A stretch of DNA of 64,000 nucleotides, taken from Tenebrio molitor. Lineage: Eukaryota > Arthropoda > Insecta > Coleoptera > Tenebrionidae. The stretch spans positions 10,230,001-10,294,000 of the forward strand of contig NC_091046.1 in NCBI RefSeq assembly GCF_963966145.1. Direction: 5' to 3'. Shown here piece by piece: positions 23,246 through 35,323 of the stretch. The notes under the pieces were generated by a model, which saw nothing but the letters and a program-made list of their open reading frames with translations, ran no database searches and had not been told where the DNA came from. The translations under genes and the position numbers were made by a program. How positions within the stretch are numbered: the first letter of the stretch is position 1; every line of letters begins with the position of its first letter.

Positions 23246-23416
23246 AAATAATTAGTAAATATCTTGTTGTGTGTACCTACTTAAAACTTTAAAAACACAT
23301 TTTTTAATTTAATTAACCACAACTTTAAGGACCTAGTATGGCTTATTTTCAGTTTTTAAGGGACTATTTGCAGTAGTTTAAGGGACTATTTTAGGCACCT
23401 ATTTCCGACTTTTTAA

Positions 23417-23437
23417 TTGCCTAAAATCCGGGCCCTA
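23417..23437. repeat. Right terminal inverted repeat of the hAT element
   Basis: Starts TTGCCTAAAA and ends CCGGGCCCTA; perfect inverted match to 20733-20753. Confidence 0.93.
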
Positions 23438-23445
23438 ACAATTAT
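23438..23445. repeat. 8-bp target-site duplication of the hAT element, right
   Basis: ACAATTAT, identical to 20725-20732. Confidence 0.92.
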
Positions 23446-25236
23446 GAAACTGGAGTTTCATCAAGTGCCCCACTGGATTCGTGGTACCTAGTGTGGCAAA
23501 GTGACGTCAGTTGCAAGCAGTGGATGTTTGTCGAAAAATAATTAAGGTCAGAGTGTTAAAAACAATTTTCCGTAAGAACGAGCTCGAAAACGAAAACCCG
23601 TACAATGGGCGCGTTGTAAATTGGTGCTAACAAAACAATGCAGATTCTTTCCTCCTCTTTCACTCACATATCATTCATACCGTTTTATTTTAATGATTAC
23701 AAGTCTACGCAAATATTCAGACCAAACAAGATGGCTTAAATCAAGAGACTCCCTCGTGTGTTTTGTAAATATTACGTAAACATAATAGAATGTGTCCACG
23801 TCAAGTTTACGCCTGATTACGTTTTACCTAACTAGTTGGACAAACAAACTTAATTAAGGAAGAATTAATGCCCGACAATATTAAGTATGAGCAAGCACGT
23901 GCTCCAAGTTTAAACTGCAAGGAAGCAAATTAGTGCGTAAAATTGCCGACAACACGTAGATGCAGCAAAAATAAATACGAGGTTGTAACCAACTAGGTGC
24001 GCTTTATATTTAAAACCGGCTTATGATAATTCCAATTTATGCACAAACTTCCTGTTTTACGTCGAGAGAGTAAAAAGCAACGCCACGCCGTAACGCTAAC
24101 AGCCCAACACCTTAATAAAATAATGTAAATAGCCATATAATCGTCGCTTTTTATATCTAAAACCTTCTGAAAATGAACACCGGTTGAGAGGATCTGGCTG
24201 AAGGACAATTCGCTTTGGCACTTTTCTAATTCGCTGAAATATGAGACCGAACAGTCGGAATGGGCAAAGTCAACTTCAGTTTCAGAGGAATAACGACGCT
24301 TGTGAGCTAACTGAGAAGTGCAGAAACCGTAGTCACTTAGAGCCCCCTGTTTTTTAATCTTCCTCTTGGTCCGTAATCACGAACACGTCGGAGGCATCAA
24401 TTCGTCCTTCGGTTTGGGTCGCGTTTCCATTGTACCACCTATCTGGGGGTATTTGTGCTGGCAGCAGATACCTACGCCCCAAACAAAATAAACCGACAGG
24501 GTATTTAGATTTTATCGTCGCTTCCGTGTAACACCTAGTTTCGAAGCTATTCTGCTTTCCGCGGCTCGCGGCTTCGATTCCAAACGAATTTTCACAAAAT
24601 GTAAATCAATTATGAAACTGAACTGTGTCAGAAAAACAAACTGGGGTTGGAGCGATTTTCTTTCGGGTGAAGATGGGTCAGATAAGAGAACGTTCTTATA
24701 AATAAAGTAACCTACTGGCTTCGTTACTCTCCGCATGTGTCTGAAAACCTCGTTATCTCGATGTTAAATATTTGTAATTTGCCAGATTAAAACACGAAAT
24801 CGCTCGAGTTTACTTTTATTTCAATTTCGCCTTAATTGCGTTTTTTTTTTTGTTTTCAATCTCGCCTTAATTTCTTTCCTTGGCCGCTTATTCAATGTAA
24901 ATAAGAGTGTAAAGGTCTTAGAGCCCGGAGCAAATCCATCTAAATAAGAAAACGATTACTCCGGTTTGCAACATATTTTGTTTAATATAACAAGCAAACG
25001 ATCAATCATAATTACTTTTGGGGCCGCTTCGGATACTCTCTAATAAAACTTTACTTTAGAAAAAAATACAACCGCAGCGCAAAAACAAAATTGAAATTTT
25101 TAAAATTAAACGCACTTTGTTTTCTCCATCAACTAAAATTACACGTCAGTTTAAGCTACATTGTAAAAAAATCCAATTTTACTTTTACTTAATTTTGGTC
25201 TAAGTTTACAGGCATTGTAGCACATTATTATAGCGA
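23446..25236. other. Non-coding stretch, nothing recognised
   Basis: No conserved frame, RNA gene or repeat ends were found between the hAT element and the hairpin at 25.24 kb. Confidence 0.5.
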
Positions 25237-25285
25237 TTTAATAAGGGGTCTGTTGTAGCACAAGTGCTACAATGTCTCTTATTAA
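25237..25285. repeat. Hairpin
   Basis: TTAATAAGGGGTCTGTTGTA then GCAC pairs with GTGCTACAATGTCTCTTATT then AA, with almost no loop. A direct copy of CATTGTAGCAC lies just upstream near 25213. Confidence 0.6.
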
Positions 25286-25483
25286 AAAAGTATAATATAC
25301 TTTTTTCTACACTGAGTCATTTATTTAGCAAAAATATGGAAGTTATTTTTAGTGCTTAGTGTCTAAGGTGTTTTGATTGCAACATGTTATAAACATTAGC
25401 AAGTCATTGTTACTGTCAATATTCATAATAACCAGTGCAACTTCAGAGAACAGTTAAATTTTCGGTTTTCTTCACCGTTTATA

Positions 25484-25840
25484 CAGGGTATCTATAAATG
25501 ATTGTCTGGTCCAGCTCGCTATGAAAACTTGTCAAATTTTGAATGTGCCGCTTTATATTATGTAGAATAAATTCGGCAAATTCTAAATATCACATTTTCG
25601 GGTTAGGTTGTTGGCTAAATCCTACCCTCACAAATTTTGCCAGTCTGTTTAGCTCTAAAACCAGACGTATTTGCAATTTGTATTGAAAAATATAGATTTC
25701 TGTTGATACAACGAATATAAGGAACGAAAACTGGATTGAAAAGCGCGAATAAAATGCTGTTAATGTCAGAAGCGCAGTTAATAATAAATTTAAATTGGGC
25801 ATCTGTTTCAAAAAGGCGGCACAATAATATTTTTTCCAAA
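25484..25840 (-). mobile_element. MITE, family A, copy lacking one end
   Basis: Starts CAGGGTATCTATAAATGATT after TA (25482-25483). Its interior matches the complete copy at 37609-37978 in opposite orientation: the TTTAGCTCTAAAACCAGACG block and the AACTGGATTGAAAAGCGCGA block are recognisable. The last 35-40 bases of the far end are missing, so the copy is truncated or interrupted at about 25840. Confidence 0.75.
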
Positions 25841-28800
25841 CATGTAGAACAAAATAACTTTAAAACTACGAAGGCGATTTATTTGATGCGTCTGATGGGT
25901 ACGATGCTGTCTAGTGAACGCCTACCTTAAGAGTGGACTGAAGTCGCTTGAAAAAGTGGGTCATTGGCAGTAACCGGGATGTAAATTTTAATTTCAGTAG
26001 AAATAGTATACATCGTAAAATTTGGCAATGTTGGTTGTTTTGTTTACAAAATAGAGAAACAAAATTTTATGTATTCATGTTTCTTTATATTTTTTAACAG
26101 ACGCCAAGAAAATATTTTTTGTATCTAACATAACTCGACAATTTTGTTAGTGGTGTACGGTGAAATGTATTCTCCTTTTTAAAACTGTTGTTGAGTAAAA
26201 ATGTTATTTCAAATACAAAGCAGTCCTTTTCAAATTAACACAGAAGAATTTCTGAGAGGCCATTTTACTATAATAGATAGCTGACTTGTGTTCGTCGCGA
26301 TGAGTGGAGGAATCGGGAAAAATGTTGGAAACGTATTGAAAAATTTTTGAAATCAGCACTGCCAATTCGAATCGATTTGATGAATTCGGAGTCGGATGAT
26401 AGATCCGAAACGTGAGTCTTATAAAGTATGCAGCGAATAAGCCCGTGTTGCAAAATTTCGTTTTTGTGTAAGGAATATAAAGTAGCAATTTAAAATTCCT
26501 GATAAAAAAAGGTCAATTTCTTTAACGCAGTAACCAAACTTCGGTGCTTATATGTTATATCCGTGCTTGTAACAAGGAAAACATTTTCTCTGGAAAAGTT
26601 TAACTTGATCTTAAAAACATTTTCTTTTATTCTTCGGGGATTATTTTCGGGAGGAACTGATTAAAGTTCGCCCCTTAAACCCATTGTGCGCTAAAAGTCC
26701 TTTGTAACATTAAACTGTCATAGTTTTGTCCTCTCCGTTACTCCCGTTTCCTGGAATCTCATCTCTCTTCGAGCGTCTGCAGAAATACCGACATTATCGT
26801 CTTGCATTGTCAATATTAAACATTTTCAGAGCGTTTGTCTATTTTCCGTCCTTTGTTATACCTGCTTTGGAACACGATATCGCTGCACTTGGGGTGTTAA
26901 TAATAATAGGTGTTCGCAAACTCGATTTAAAGACGACACGACACATATTAAAGTCGCAAGAAGATCGACATAAATGGCTTACACGACGTCTTTTGTATGT
27001 GTAAACTTCGCACCACCATCACAAATAATGTAAGCTCCACCAATTAGTTAATCTTGTAAAAATTGTGTTTACACCAGGGCGCAAGTTCAGGGGAAAACAA
27101 ATTCATTTCACGCATAAAATTATAATTATGGAAATATTTCCCAAACTATTTACTTGCTAAACTCCGAATCCTAAACTCCGAGCATGCCTCGCATTATCTA
27201 TCCGGAAGCAAACATGTAATCATGCCATAACGAAAAACAAAAAGATCACAGACGCTCCTTTAACAACAAAACACAACGATTAAATAAACAATTTCCGAAT
27301 AAAAAAACACAACCAACAGCCAACAACAAAATAAACACGACGACAGTTTCCGAAGAATTTTCACCACGTCTGAAAGCTGCAGCATGGCGTCCGCACTCGA
27401 CACTCCAAAAAATGGTTTATTTTAAGTGCCCGTCTAAATTTAGTTATAAAACACATCCTGTTAGTGGGTTAAAACTTCGGCACATCACGCTGCATCACAT
27501 TAAATTCCATTCGATATTCGGCTTAATTGTCGATATTTGCATTCGCACGGAAAAAAGAACGCAGCAACAAAAAAGTTAATTAAAAACACATCCCACATCG
27601 AAAACGACGCCTCTAAATAAAGCTTTCTTCGCCTAAATATATACACACCCAATTAATTTCGGTGTCTCTTTCGGGACTCGTTAATTGGTGGACCTGCGGA
27701 TGTTTTGGAAACGTAAAATTGAAATAAGTCGTAAAGTTGCCAAACTTAAAACGGGGTCAAGCTCGATGACAGATGGGATTACACAACTCCCAAAAATACT
27801 GCACGGTTTAATATCCTCGATTGTTCGTCGCGAACTAGAGCAATATCGACAACTCCACCTTGCGAATTGCGCGATTGAACACGCATGAAAAATTCCCTCG
27901 GCATAAAGCACACAGTTCACCGTATCATGAGATACTGATAAGAGGCAGTGTGCCGAGCAAATATTATTGTATGCAAGCATAAAAATCGATAAATGCAAAT
28001 GGCTCAGGTGCAACTCTACGTATAGTTTTCAATTCTCCGGAGCACATTATTGTGCAAAATCTATACTGCGGTTTTATAAGATTGCATTTTTATGGCGACT
28101 AAAATTGAAAAATGAGATTGTTTCTGAACCAACCGAGTATGTACTTGCAAGTTTATTTCGAAACACTGAAAAGATATCGATACCACGGTGCAGCGCTGCA
28201 CGGATTTTTTTATTTTACAATAATTAACATAAACGTCAAACTTAATAAAGTGCAACGACGCGTCTGCATGCATTACTTCCTTAGGATATGAAATGCATCC
28301 ATTCTTGGCTTAATGTGTAATAAACGACAACATAACCCTTCCTGCATAATTGAAGTGCTTTGTCCAGGGTTGTTTAATAAGAATCTCTTGTTTTATTGTT
28401 CAGTGCAAAGATGAAAGCAATAAAAACTGTTTTTCTGTAATTTATGAGTGAAAATTAATTTTCAAAAAAGGGGAAAGTAATTTCCCGCTCAAACAATTTG
28501 TCGTGTGAAGATCGGCAAAAGAAAATGAAAACAACCACTTTAATATTCGTTTTTAGATAAATCTTAATGGTATGTACGTAAAATGCGAAATCTTAAATGC
28601 ATACACTTATCTTTAAATTCTAACATGGGAGCTAACTCAAAATTGTATAATCAAAATTCTTATGCAAATCCACATGCAAGCAAAAATATTCATGGCTATA
28701 GTTTAACCATTAAGTGGTTTACTTAATGAAGACTGTTTAGGGAACTTCGTGAGAAACACCTGGATACTTATCTAATATTTATTACCGCAGTTTTAAAGTT

Positions 28801-28916
28801 GAACATCTTTCCAACATTTTTATTTAGATCAAAATGCATTTAAATATTAATTACGGAAAACACTAAATACTTAAACAAAATTCGTCAAAAGTCCGAGTAC
28901 ATTTACATATCTTATA
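25841..28916. other. Non-coding stretch, nothing recognised
   Basis: Short frames only, none resembling a known protein. The 92-codon frame at 26726-27004 has a hydrophobic middle but no recognisable family signature. Confidence 0.45.
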
Positions 28917-29109
28917 TCGGGTGTTTATTTAAATTTATCCTCAAAGTGGGCGTTGAAGAGTCGATTGTGAACGCACCACGCACCAGCTGCTTCAATCCAA
29001 CCTCACTTTTTATGTTGTTTGTGTTTTAACTCTAGAGACTTGACGAGTGGGGCGTTCACAATCGATTCTTCAGCGCCAACTTTAAGGATTAATTTAAATG
29101 AACACCCGA
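28917..29109. mobile_element. MITE, family B, complete copy
   Basis: A 193-bp foldback-like element with ends TCGGGTGTTTATTTAAATTT and its inverted copy, flanked by TA on both sides (28915-28916 and 29110-29111). The inverted ends run about 60-70 bases, including GTCGATTGTGAACGC and its complement. No coding content. Other copies are at 31047, 51557 and 63374. Confidence 0.85.
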
Positions 29110-31046
29110 TAGATTTTTAATATTAACGAATCACGCTTCGTCAGTTTCGGAGAATTTCGAAAAAATGCTAAATCTTTAATTTCGATGTGAAATTCCCAAT
29201 ACCAAATTCAGGAACCGTAGAAAATTGAATTGTGACTAAATTGTTTTTAATTTTTTGTCGCCAGGTACCTTGCAAATTGATTAGCTTGTTTCTAGAATAT
29301 TTAGCTACAAGATTTTTTACTCTTTTAAACACTTACGAACAACCAACTCCTCTGCAGGAAACTATTCGCGATAACTATATAAAATTACCGACGTCCTACC
29401 ATTGTTTGGCAAAAAGTAATCTGGTTTAGAGACTCTTTTGCATCACGTTCGCAAAAGAATAACATCCCGCTCGGCATTTAATTTGCACTAGACTGTGACT
29501 TTCGTTTTTTAATAAATAATTGGAGAGATAACCGGCGAGGTAATTACGGGAATTACTCGCTCTGAAATCGAGCGCATAACTAGGGCAATATAAAGAGCCT
29601 TGTAGCATGACTGATAACGCTTATCGCTGTGAACAAATCTTAACGTGTGAACAAACATCGGTAGAATGACGACGTGTTGGCTGCGCCTTTATAAATCAGC
29701 TGTTTATTCACTGAATGTCCTGGATCCAGGATAGCTGTTGGGAATAAGTGTGCTCGTTTGAACTTTTCAAAACAATTTTGGTTTATATTTGCATATAAAA
29801 ATAGGTTCAACTTCCACCGATACAAGTGCGCTCAGTTGCACCGTCGACTTCAAACGCTCGCACGAACCCCAAACAAAAATTGAAAAAATAAAACAATCAA
29901 CGGGAGACACAGAAACCGCATTTCAACAGATAAATACTACAATTTCACGCCTGATTTTCTCGGCAAAACATCACACTTGAGGCACATGAATGACAGCTCT
30001 CCAGTGCAAACGTCAAGACGCTACTAAAAGATCTTGATGGAAATAAAAATCTCTACTGATCCAATATTTACAAAATTGTCTGGCGCCAAAACGAAAGTTT
30101 AACGAAACGTTACTTAACCAAAACATTCGAGCCTCTGGCTTACTTTTGTTAACTACTTCGTCGAACATTCTACCCTCGGGTGAGGCAAAACTGCAGCATG
30201 TGTCGCGCCCAAACGAAGCAGAATGCAGTACAATGGGGAACATTATTATAATGCACGTCCTCGCCCTGCAGGAATATTAGAATGGGGCCCTTGGGATCAA
30301 CGAAAATGACCAGAACTGTCCGTTTTCCGAAGAGAAAACGATGAAAATTTCGAGAAACTTTAGCAATTTCAATAAAGCAGTTAACTGTCAATTACGTTTT
30401 ATGCAACAGATAACAACGGACTGTTCATGTTTAGTACGTGCACAGACCAACAAACGTATTGTGAAACAAGGTAAACTGATTGTAAATAACAAAAATAAAT
30501 ATTACAGCATTAATGATGTTGTGTATTTTGGTTTCGATCACCGATAAGATAGCTGTTCAGTATTGATAATAGATTTATCGTTGCACTCGTATTTTATACA
30601 CAACAAATAAACCACACCGTCGCCGATCTTACGACACCAATAAATTTTGATTACCAAAAAAACCAGCTAATCGCTTATTTGTCGCAAATAATTTCCACTA
30701 AAAGCAAGCCAACTAGTTAAATAAAATAAAAACTGAACAAGCGCCACGGCGACAAACAAATCCCACTATTCCATCTAGCCTTCAGATAAACTGAAACTTT
30801 CAGAAAGAAAAATACGTTAACATTAGGCTGGATGACCTCAGGGCACTTTGTCTTTTACTATTTTGACTGCAATTATAAAGGTTACTTAATCTATTAATAC
30901 GGAGAGTCGTAAATCTTAATTTATACCGCTGATAAACTTTCGACACCGCAGACGCATGGTTAAGCTGCCATTTAACATTCTCGAAAGATTAATAAATAAA
31001 TGTACTTCTTTTAAGCCGAACTTGTGGTTATTTATTAAAACTTGTA
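29110..31046. other. Non-coding stretch, nothing recognised
   Basis: No gene, RNA or further repeat ends were recognised. Confidence 0.45.
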
Positions 31047-31085
31047 TCGGATGTTCATTTAAATTTCTCCTCAAAGTTGGCGTTG
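31047..31085. mobile_element. MITE family B, single end
   Basis: TCGGATGTTCATTTAAATTT, then CTCCTCAAAGTTGGCGTTG, after TA (31045-31046). This matches the first 39 bases of family B, then diverges abruptly into a transposase-like frame at 31086. No matching far end was found in the following kilobase. Confidence 0.65.
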
Positions 31086-31218
31086 TATAGACCAAACAAT
31101 TTAGAAGCTTTACGGCAGAGAATTCGCCCTGAAATGGAACCAAGCCCTGACATTATTGAGCGCAGTGTACAAATATCGGTGAGTGCCAAATGGTTGGCGG
31201 GGGAAAATTTCTACATTT
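31086..31218 (+). pseudogene. C-terminal fragment of a mariner-like transposase
   Basis: The plus-strand frame starting at 31086 reads RPNNLEALRQRIRPEMEPS, then PDIIERSVQIS, and ends in a degraded GGKFLHLH. Intact insect mariner-like enzymes end in a similar pattern (xPRNLxxLRxRIxxE..., xxMIxRxVxxF, xxxGGHFEHL). The catalytic part is absent. It is joined directly to a family B end, which suggests an internally deleted relative of that family, although the distal end is missing. Confidence 0.45.
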
Positions 31219-34200
31219 GCATTGAATTGTATTGTTAAACCTTAGATGTTTGTTTGTTTTTATTTGAGGTCACTGAAATTTTTACGTTAAAAATTAAATT
31301 AAATTCTTGAAGTAAATTTTGTCATTTTCTCTAAAAAATTACCAATTACAAAAAGGTACCAATTTTTTTTCATTCATCGTTTAGGTGGTAGGAAGGTCTA
31401 TCAGAAAGAGAAGAAAAAAGTGGGGGTTGTCATTTAAAAAAATAGTTGACGACGTCATTGCGCAAAAACCAATCACGTCATTTAAACAAATTGTGCGTCA
31501 CAGGACGGGTCCGAGTGATTTTTTTAAAAACATCACATAACGCTACTATGAATTTTGTTCCAAACTTTATGTTCACACTGTATATCAGCCGCCTCGATGC
31601 GGTTTATTAAAATTTAGCGCACACCATTTATTGAACGTGCTATTTGCAAACAAAATTATAATTTCATCTGTCCTAAAAGTTTAAAAAGTAAAGCTATTTA
31701 ATTATTATTCAGTAAAAAATCCCCCGGGCGAAACGTTTTAAATCACCTCACTTTTCAACACACCTAAAATTTCATCCGAGTGTAAATTTGGGGTTGGCAT
31801 ACGGAAAATTAAACTCTTGCAAAATACGTAACCGTAATTTAATTTCTACCGATCACAGAAAACGAGTAATCTAGCGAGTACAAATAAGCAAATCGTTCAA
31901 GTTCCACTTGCGCCAAGTGGTTCTTAGTCGGCATTCGGAAAATATTATTGGCGTTATTCTTTCGCGTCGACCGGGTTGTCCAGAATTGAGATTTGATAAG
32001 AGTCGATGTCTGCCATTTCCTACCGGAAGACGCCATAACCGCTCTCCTCAAGAACAAGTTGTTTATTCCGCGTGTGATGCATGCTTCACACGATAGTGAC
32101 GTCGGTTCGCGACAACAGGAAATTGTGCGTTGTGTCATCCCGAAATGCTGCAGAAACATCATCATCACCTTCCTGTCATCTCTCCTCATCATCATCTACA
32201 TCATCATCCCCGAGGCGAGAGAAATTACGGCGCGGTCTGTTCCACTTTCATGACGAAGAGATGCTGTCCGTCTTCGGCAAGCTTTCTGTCGAAATTACCA
32301 ATTTTATTCTTAAACAACCTAGCTAGTATCCCTTGTTGACAGTTTGTCTCGAATGTAATTTACTATCGAGTCAGCTAGTACCTAGTTTGATTACCATGTC
32401 AAACACACTCCTCGCTGGACTTGCTCGGGACGATGATGTACTCGAAATTGACTCTTACACGGGGTCGGATATAATCGGGTGCTGGCCAAAGGACCCTTTG
32501 TTAAATTCGCCACTTTGATAAAAACAATACGACCCTCTTCACAAAACCCGAAACTGTCGACGCTTCTAATGAACAAATCACAATTTTTTTGGTAATACGC
32601 AATTACTGCGCCTTATCGTGGTGCACGGGGATCTTTACATATTATACCCAGATAACAATGCTCGTAGGGCACGCTCGATGGTCGTGCTGCATATCTATTG
32701 TACAATTCACAATACAGAGCATGCCACTATGGATATCAACCCTACACAGATAAATATTGATAACAAGGTGAGTTGGACAGCTCTGCTATCGATCCAATTC
32801 TGTGGACACAGGTTATGTGAATTTACCACCAAAGCCTTATTAGAGCCTGGCAGAAATGATCTAACACGATTCTGAATTACAACGACGCGACCTCGAAGAA
32901 GAATTCCAAGTTCCATCTGTGCCCAACAGACTACATAATTATAAATAATAAATGGTGGTGTCCGCCGAAGTTAGTTTTGTTAAAAATCGGAACGGGACTG
33001 TTTGATGTGGGAATAAATAATTTTGTGTGCGGAGCAAGTTTACCTTTCAGCTCAGAAGACAAGTGGGGTAAACGGGTTGAAGTTAATTAATATTCTCGGT
33101 TTCTCCATGAACCCTTTATCTAAAGACGCAATATGCGTAAATATATATCATTTTGGACCCTTACAGTTTACACCTTAAGTACACAACCGCACAGCCTTGT
33201 ATCTGTCCGTATTTGTAGTTTGGTTGTCAGAGGACATCAAATAATGTGATTAAATGATTTAAATTACATTAACCGGAGGATGGCTTTGTTTACCCATTGT
33301 GTGAACGTTTCTGAGCAATGTGGTCCGGATTTACCTCCTTTTCTGAATAAACTTGGAAACGGTGTGCGATAAAAGCACAATATTGCATGACAGTCTGAAA
33401 ATGCCACGCCGATGATCGATTTAATTTCTGCACCATAAAAACCAAATCTCGTCGTCATCGACGGGGATGAATCGTTTTATAGTTGTGCGGTTATTGAATC
33501 GTGGAAAAAATCGACGGCGTCTGCAGATCACGCCCCAGATAAAACATTAGTAAATAAGAGAAATTTCTTTCAACAAGAATAATGTTTGTATAAGAAATGT
33601 CGTACTATCGATTTTTATTCCATCAAAACATGTCTTGTTGAGCAAAATATGACATAGGGACCATTTAACGTTATTGGATATTTGTTCATCTGAAGAGATA
33701 TTTCCGTTATTTCGTGGGAGCGTTGTTTTTGTATCAATTTGTAACAAGGATTGATTTCCAGCACCCAGAGTTATTATCGAAAATAAATCAAGTGCGGACT
33801 AATCTGTTGAGGGCAGCGTTCGAAAACTCAAATTTATATCGCAGTCTGTTTAAAAACTGCACATCCATCACATCACTAAAATATTTATTCTTACGCTCGG
33901 AGAATTCTTTCGTCACGGCCAACAAACGAGCGTTAAAACGTATAGATAATATTACCTTCGAAATAAAAATATCAACGGATGTATTTTTTTAAATTATTAA
34001 ACACGGACTGAAAACTGCAGATGTTTGAAGTTCTACAACGATTGTAGCAAATTTGAATTTTTCACCGCCGGACAAAACTCACATTAACACGGACAATTAT
34101 TTGTTTTTAGAATTCATCACGCATAAAGGAGCATTTCGAATAATGTACATATTTAACCACATACAGAGATAAAGCTTACTAACCTATTTTACTCACATGA

Positions 34201-34255
34201 AAAATAGCAACTCTAATTTTCACCAAATTACAATTTAGTACAGTTATTTACAACA
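31219..34255. other. Non-coding stretch with simple CAT/ATC-rich tract
   Basis: At about 32157-32211 the sequence is rich in ATC/CAT triplets, which opens overlapping frames on several strands. None resembles a known protein. The remainder shows no recognised element. Confidence 0.45.
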
Positions 34256-34343
34256 GTAGGGGTATTTTACAGCGCGAAAACTACGTTCAGGTTCGACGAG
34301 AAACCGAGGGCTTGATTAGTTTGAGTGCTGTAAAATACCTACC
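34256..34343. repeat. Hairpin
   Basis: GTAGGGGTATTTTACAGC on the left pairs with GCTGTAAAATACCTACC on the right around a loop of about 50 bases that includes ACGAGAAACCGAGGGCTTGA and ends in GAGTGCTG. Confidence 0.7.
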
Positions 34344-35060
34344 GCACCACATTTGTATTAGACTTTTCGGCTGACCAAATGTTTTATTTTGCAGTTTTGC
34401 AGATTTGAAAGGTAAAGGTGTGTTTACCAGTTATGGAAGCCGAAAACGATTTTTAATTTTTCTTACTGAATTTTTAAACGAGATAAAAATGTTTTATGTG
34501 CAATTAAAGAAATTCGTCTTTTCTCCGGCTTCAAATGTCCGTTTCAAATCATCTTTATGTGTTTATTGATTCGTGACATTTCGACAATTATCACAGACTA
34601 CCACGGTTCGTTTTTTACGTTCTTATTATAAGATAGTAATTTTTATTGCAAAACTGTTTTGTCACAAAATAATCCTTGGTACACGAACCGACGCAAATTA
34701 AGCACCATTTGTATCATTATCGTTTACTAAAAAATTAGTTGTTACACATGCACGACGTTGACATTTCAAAAGTAGATGTTAATCTTGTAATATCATTGTG
34801 TTCACAATCACGGATATAAAAATATCCCACAAAAAATGTACGCTATTAATGTTAATTAATGAGATTTTAGTACATAACTCTTCTGCTTTTTATGATTTAG
34901 TAACATTAGCCATAAACGTTCAAAACAATAGAGACCATCCCTGCAGACACATTAAAGTTATGACGGCCACCCCTGACCGAAAAGCGTACGCTCATAATTT
35001 CTATTGGTCTTTTCTGACCACTCCAAATAATTTCGATTTCACAATATATTAATACCTAAG
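34344..35060. other. Non-coding stretch, nothing recognised
   Basis: AT-rich sequence with short frames only. Confidence 0.45.
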
Positions 35061-35323
35061 TAGAGGTGTTGGATTCTCTCATAGGCTGTGACCTTGGAAA
35101 TATCTGCACGAAGGCGGAGCGATAAACCAGTGAAAAATCTGTAAATGACAACTGAGAGCGTCGATTTGATACTCGTACTTTCAAATTCAAATATGAAAGA
35201 GAGAGACGAAACTAACGTAACGAATGACTTGTTTTCCGGCCGGTTTGGAGCGCCTACTTGACACCGATATTCGTCGTTTGCGTAGATATGACTCATAGCT
35301 CATGAGAAAATCCAAGATCTCTA
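35061..35323. mobile_element. MITE, family C, first copy
   Basis: Ends are TAGAGGTGTTGGATTCTCTC and an inverted copy ending in ATCCAAGATCTCTA. Inverted similarity extends inward for about 60 bases through CTCATRGGCT and ATATCTGC. The middle contains a short GAAAGAGAGAGACG run. The second copy is at 47466-47720 in the same orientation. Confidence 0.8.

Larger units (their letters stand above)
20733..23437 (+). mobile_element. Complete hAT transposon
   Basis: This 2,705-bp element has perfect 21-bp inverted ends starting TAGGGCCCGGATTTTAGGC and a perfect 8-bp target duplication (ACAATTAT). Repeated short blocks lie just inside the ends: TGCCTAAAATG-like copies near 20867-20920, and TTTAAGGGACTATTT repeated near 23356-23392. 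Such subterminal repeats are the usual transposase-binding sites of hAT elements. The interior carries a five-exon transposase gene on the plus strand with all joints in frame. Undamaged ends, exact target duplication and an open gene together suggest a young, perhaps still mobile insertion. Confidence 0.93.

Noticed and set aside
31839..32339. Overlapping frames rich in H, I and S on both strands
   Set aside because: Produced by ATC/CAT-rich simple sequence; no family signature.
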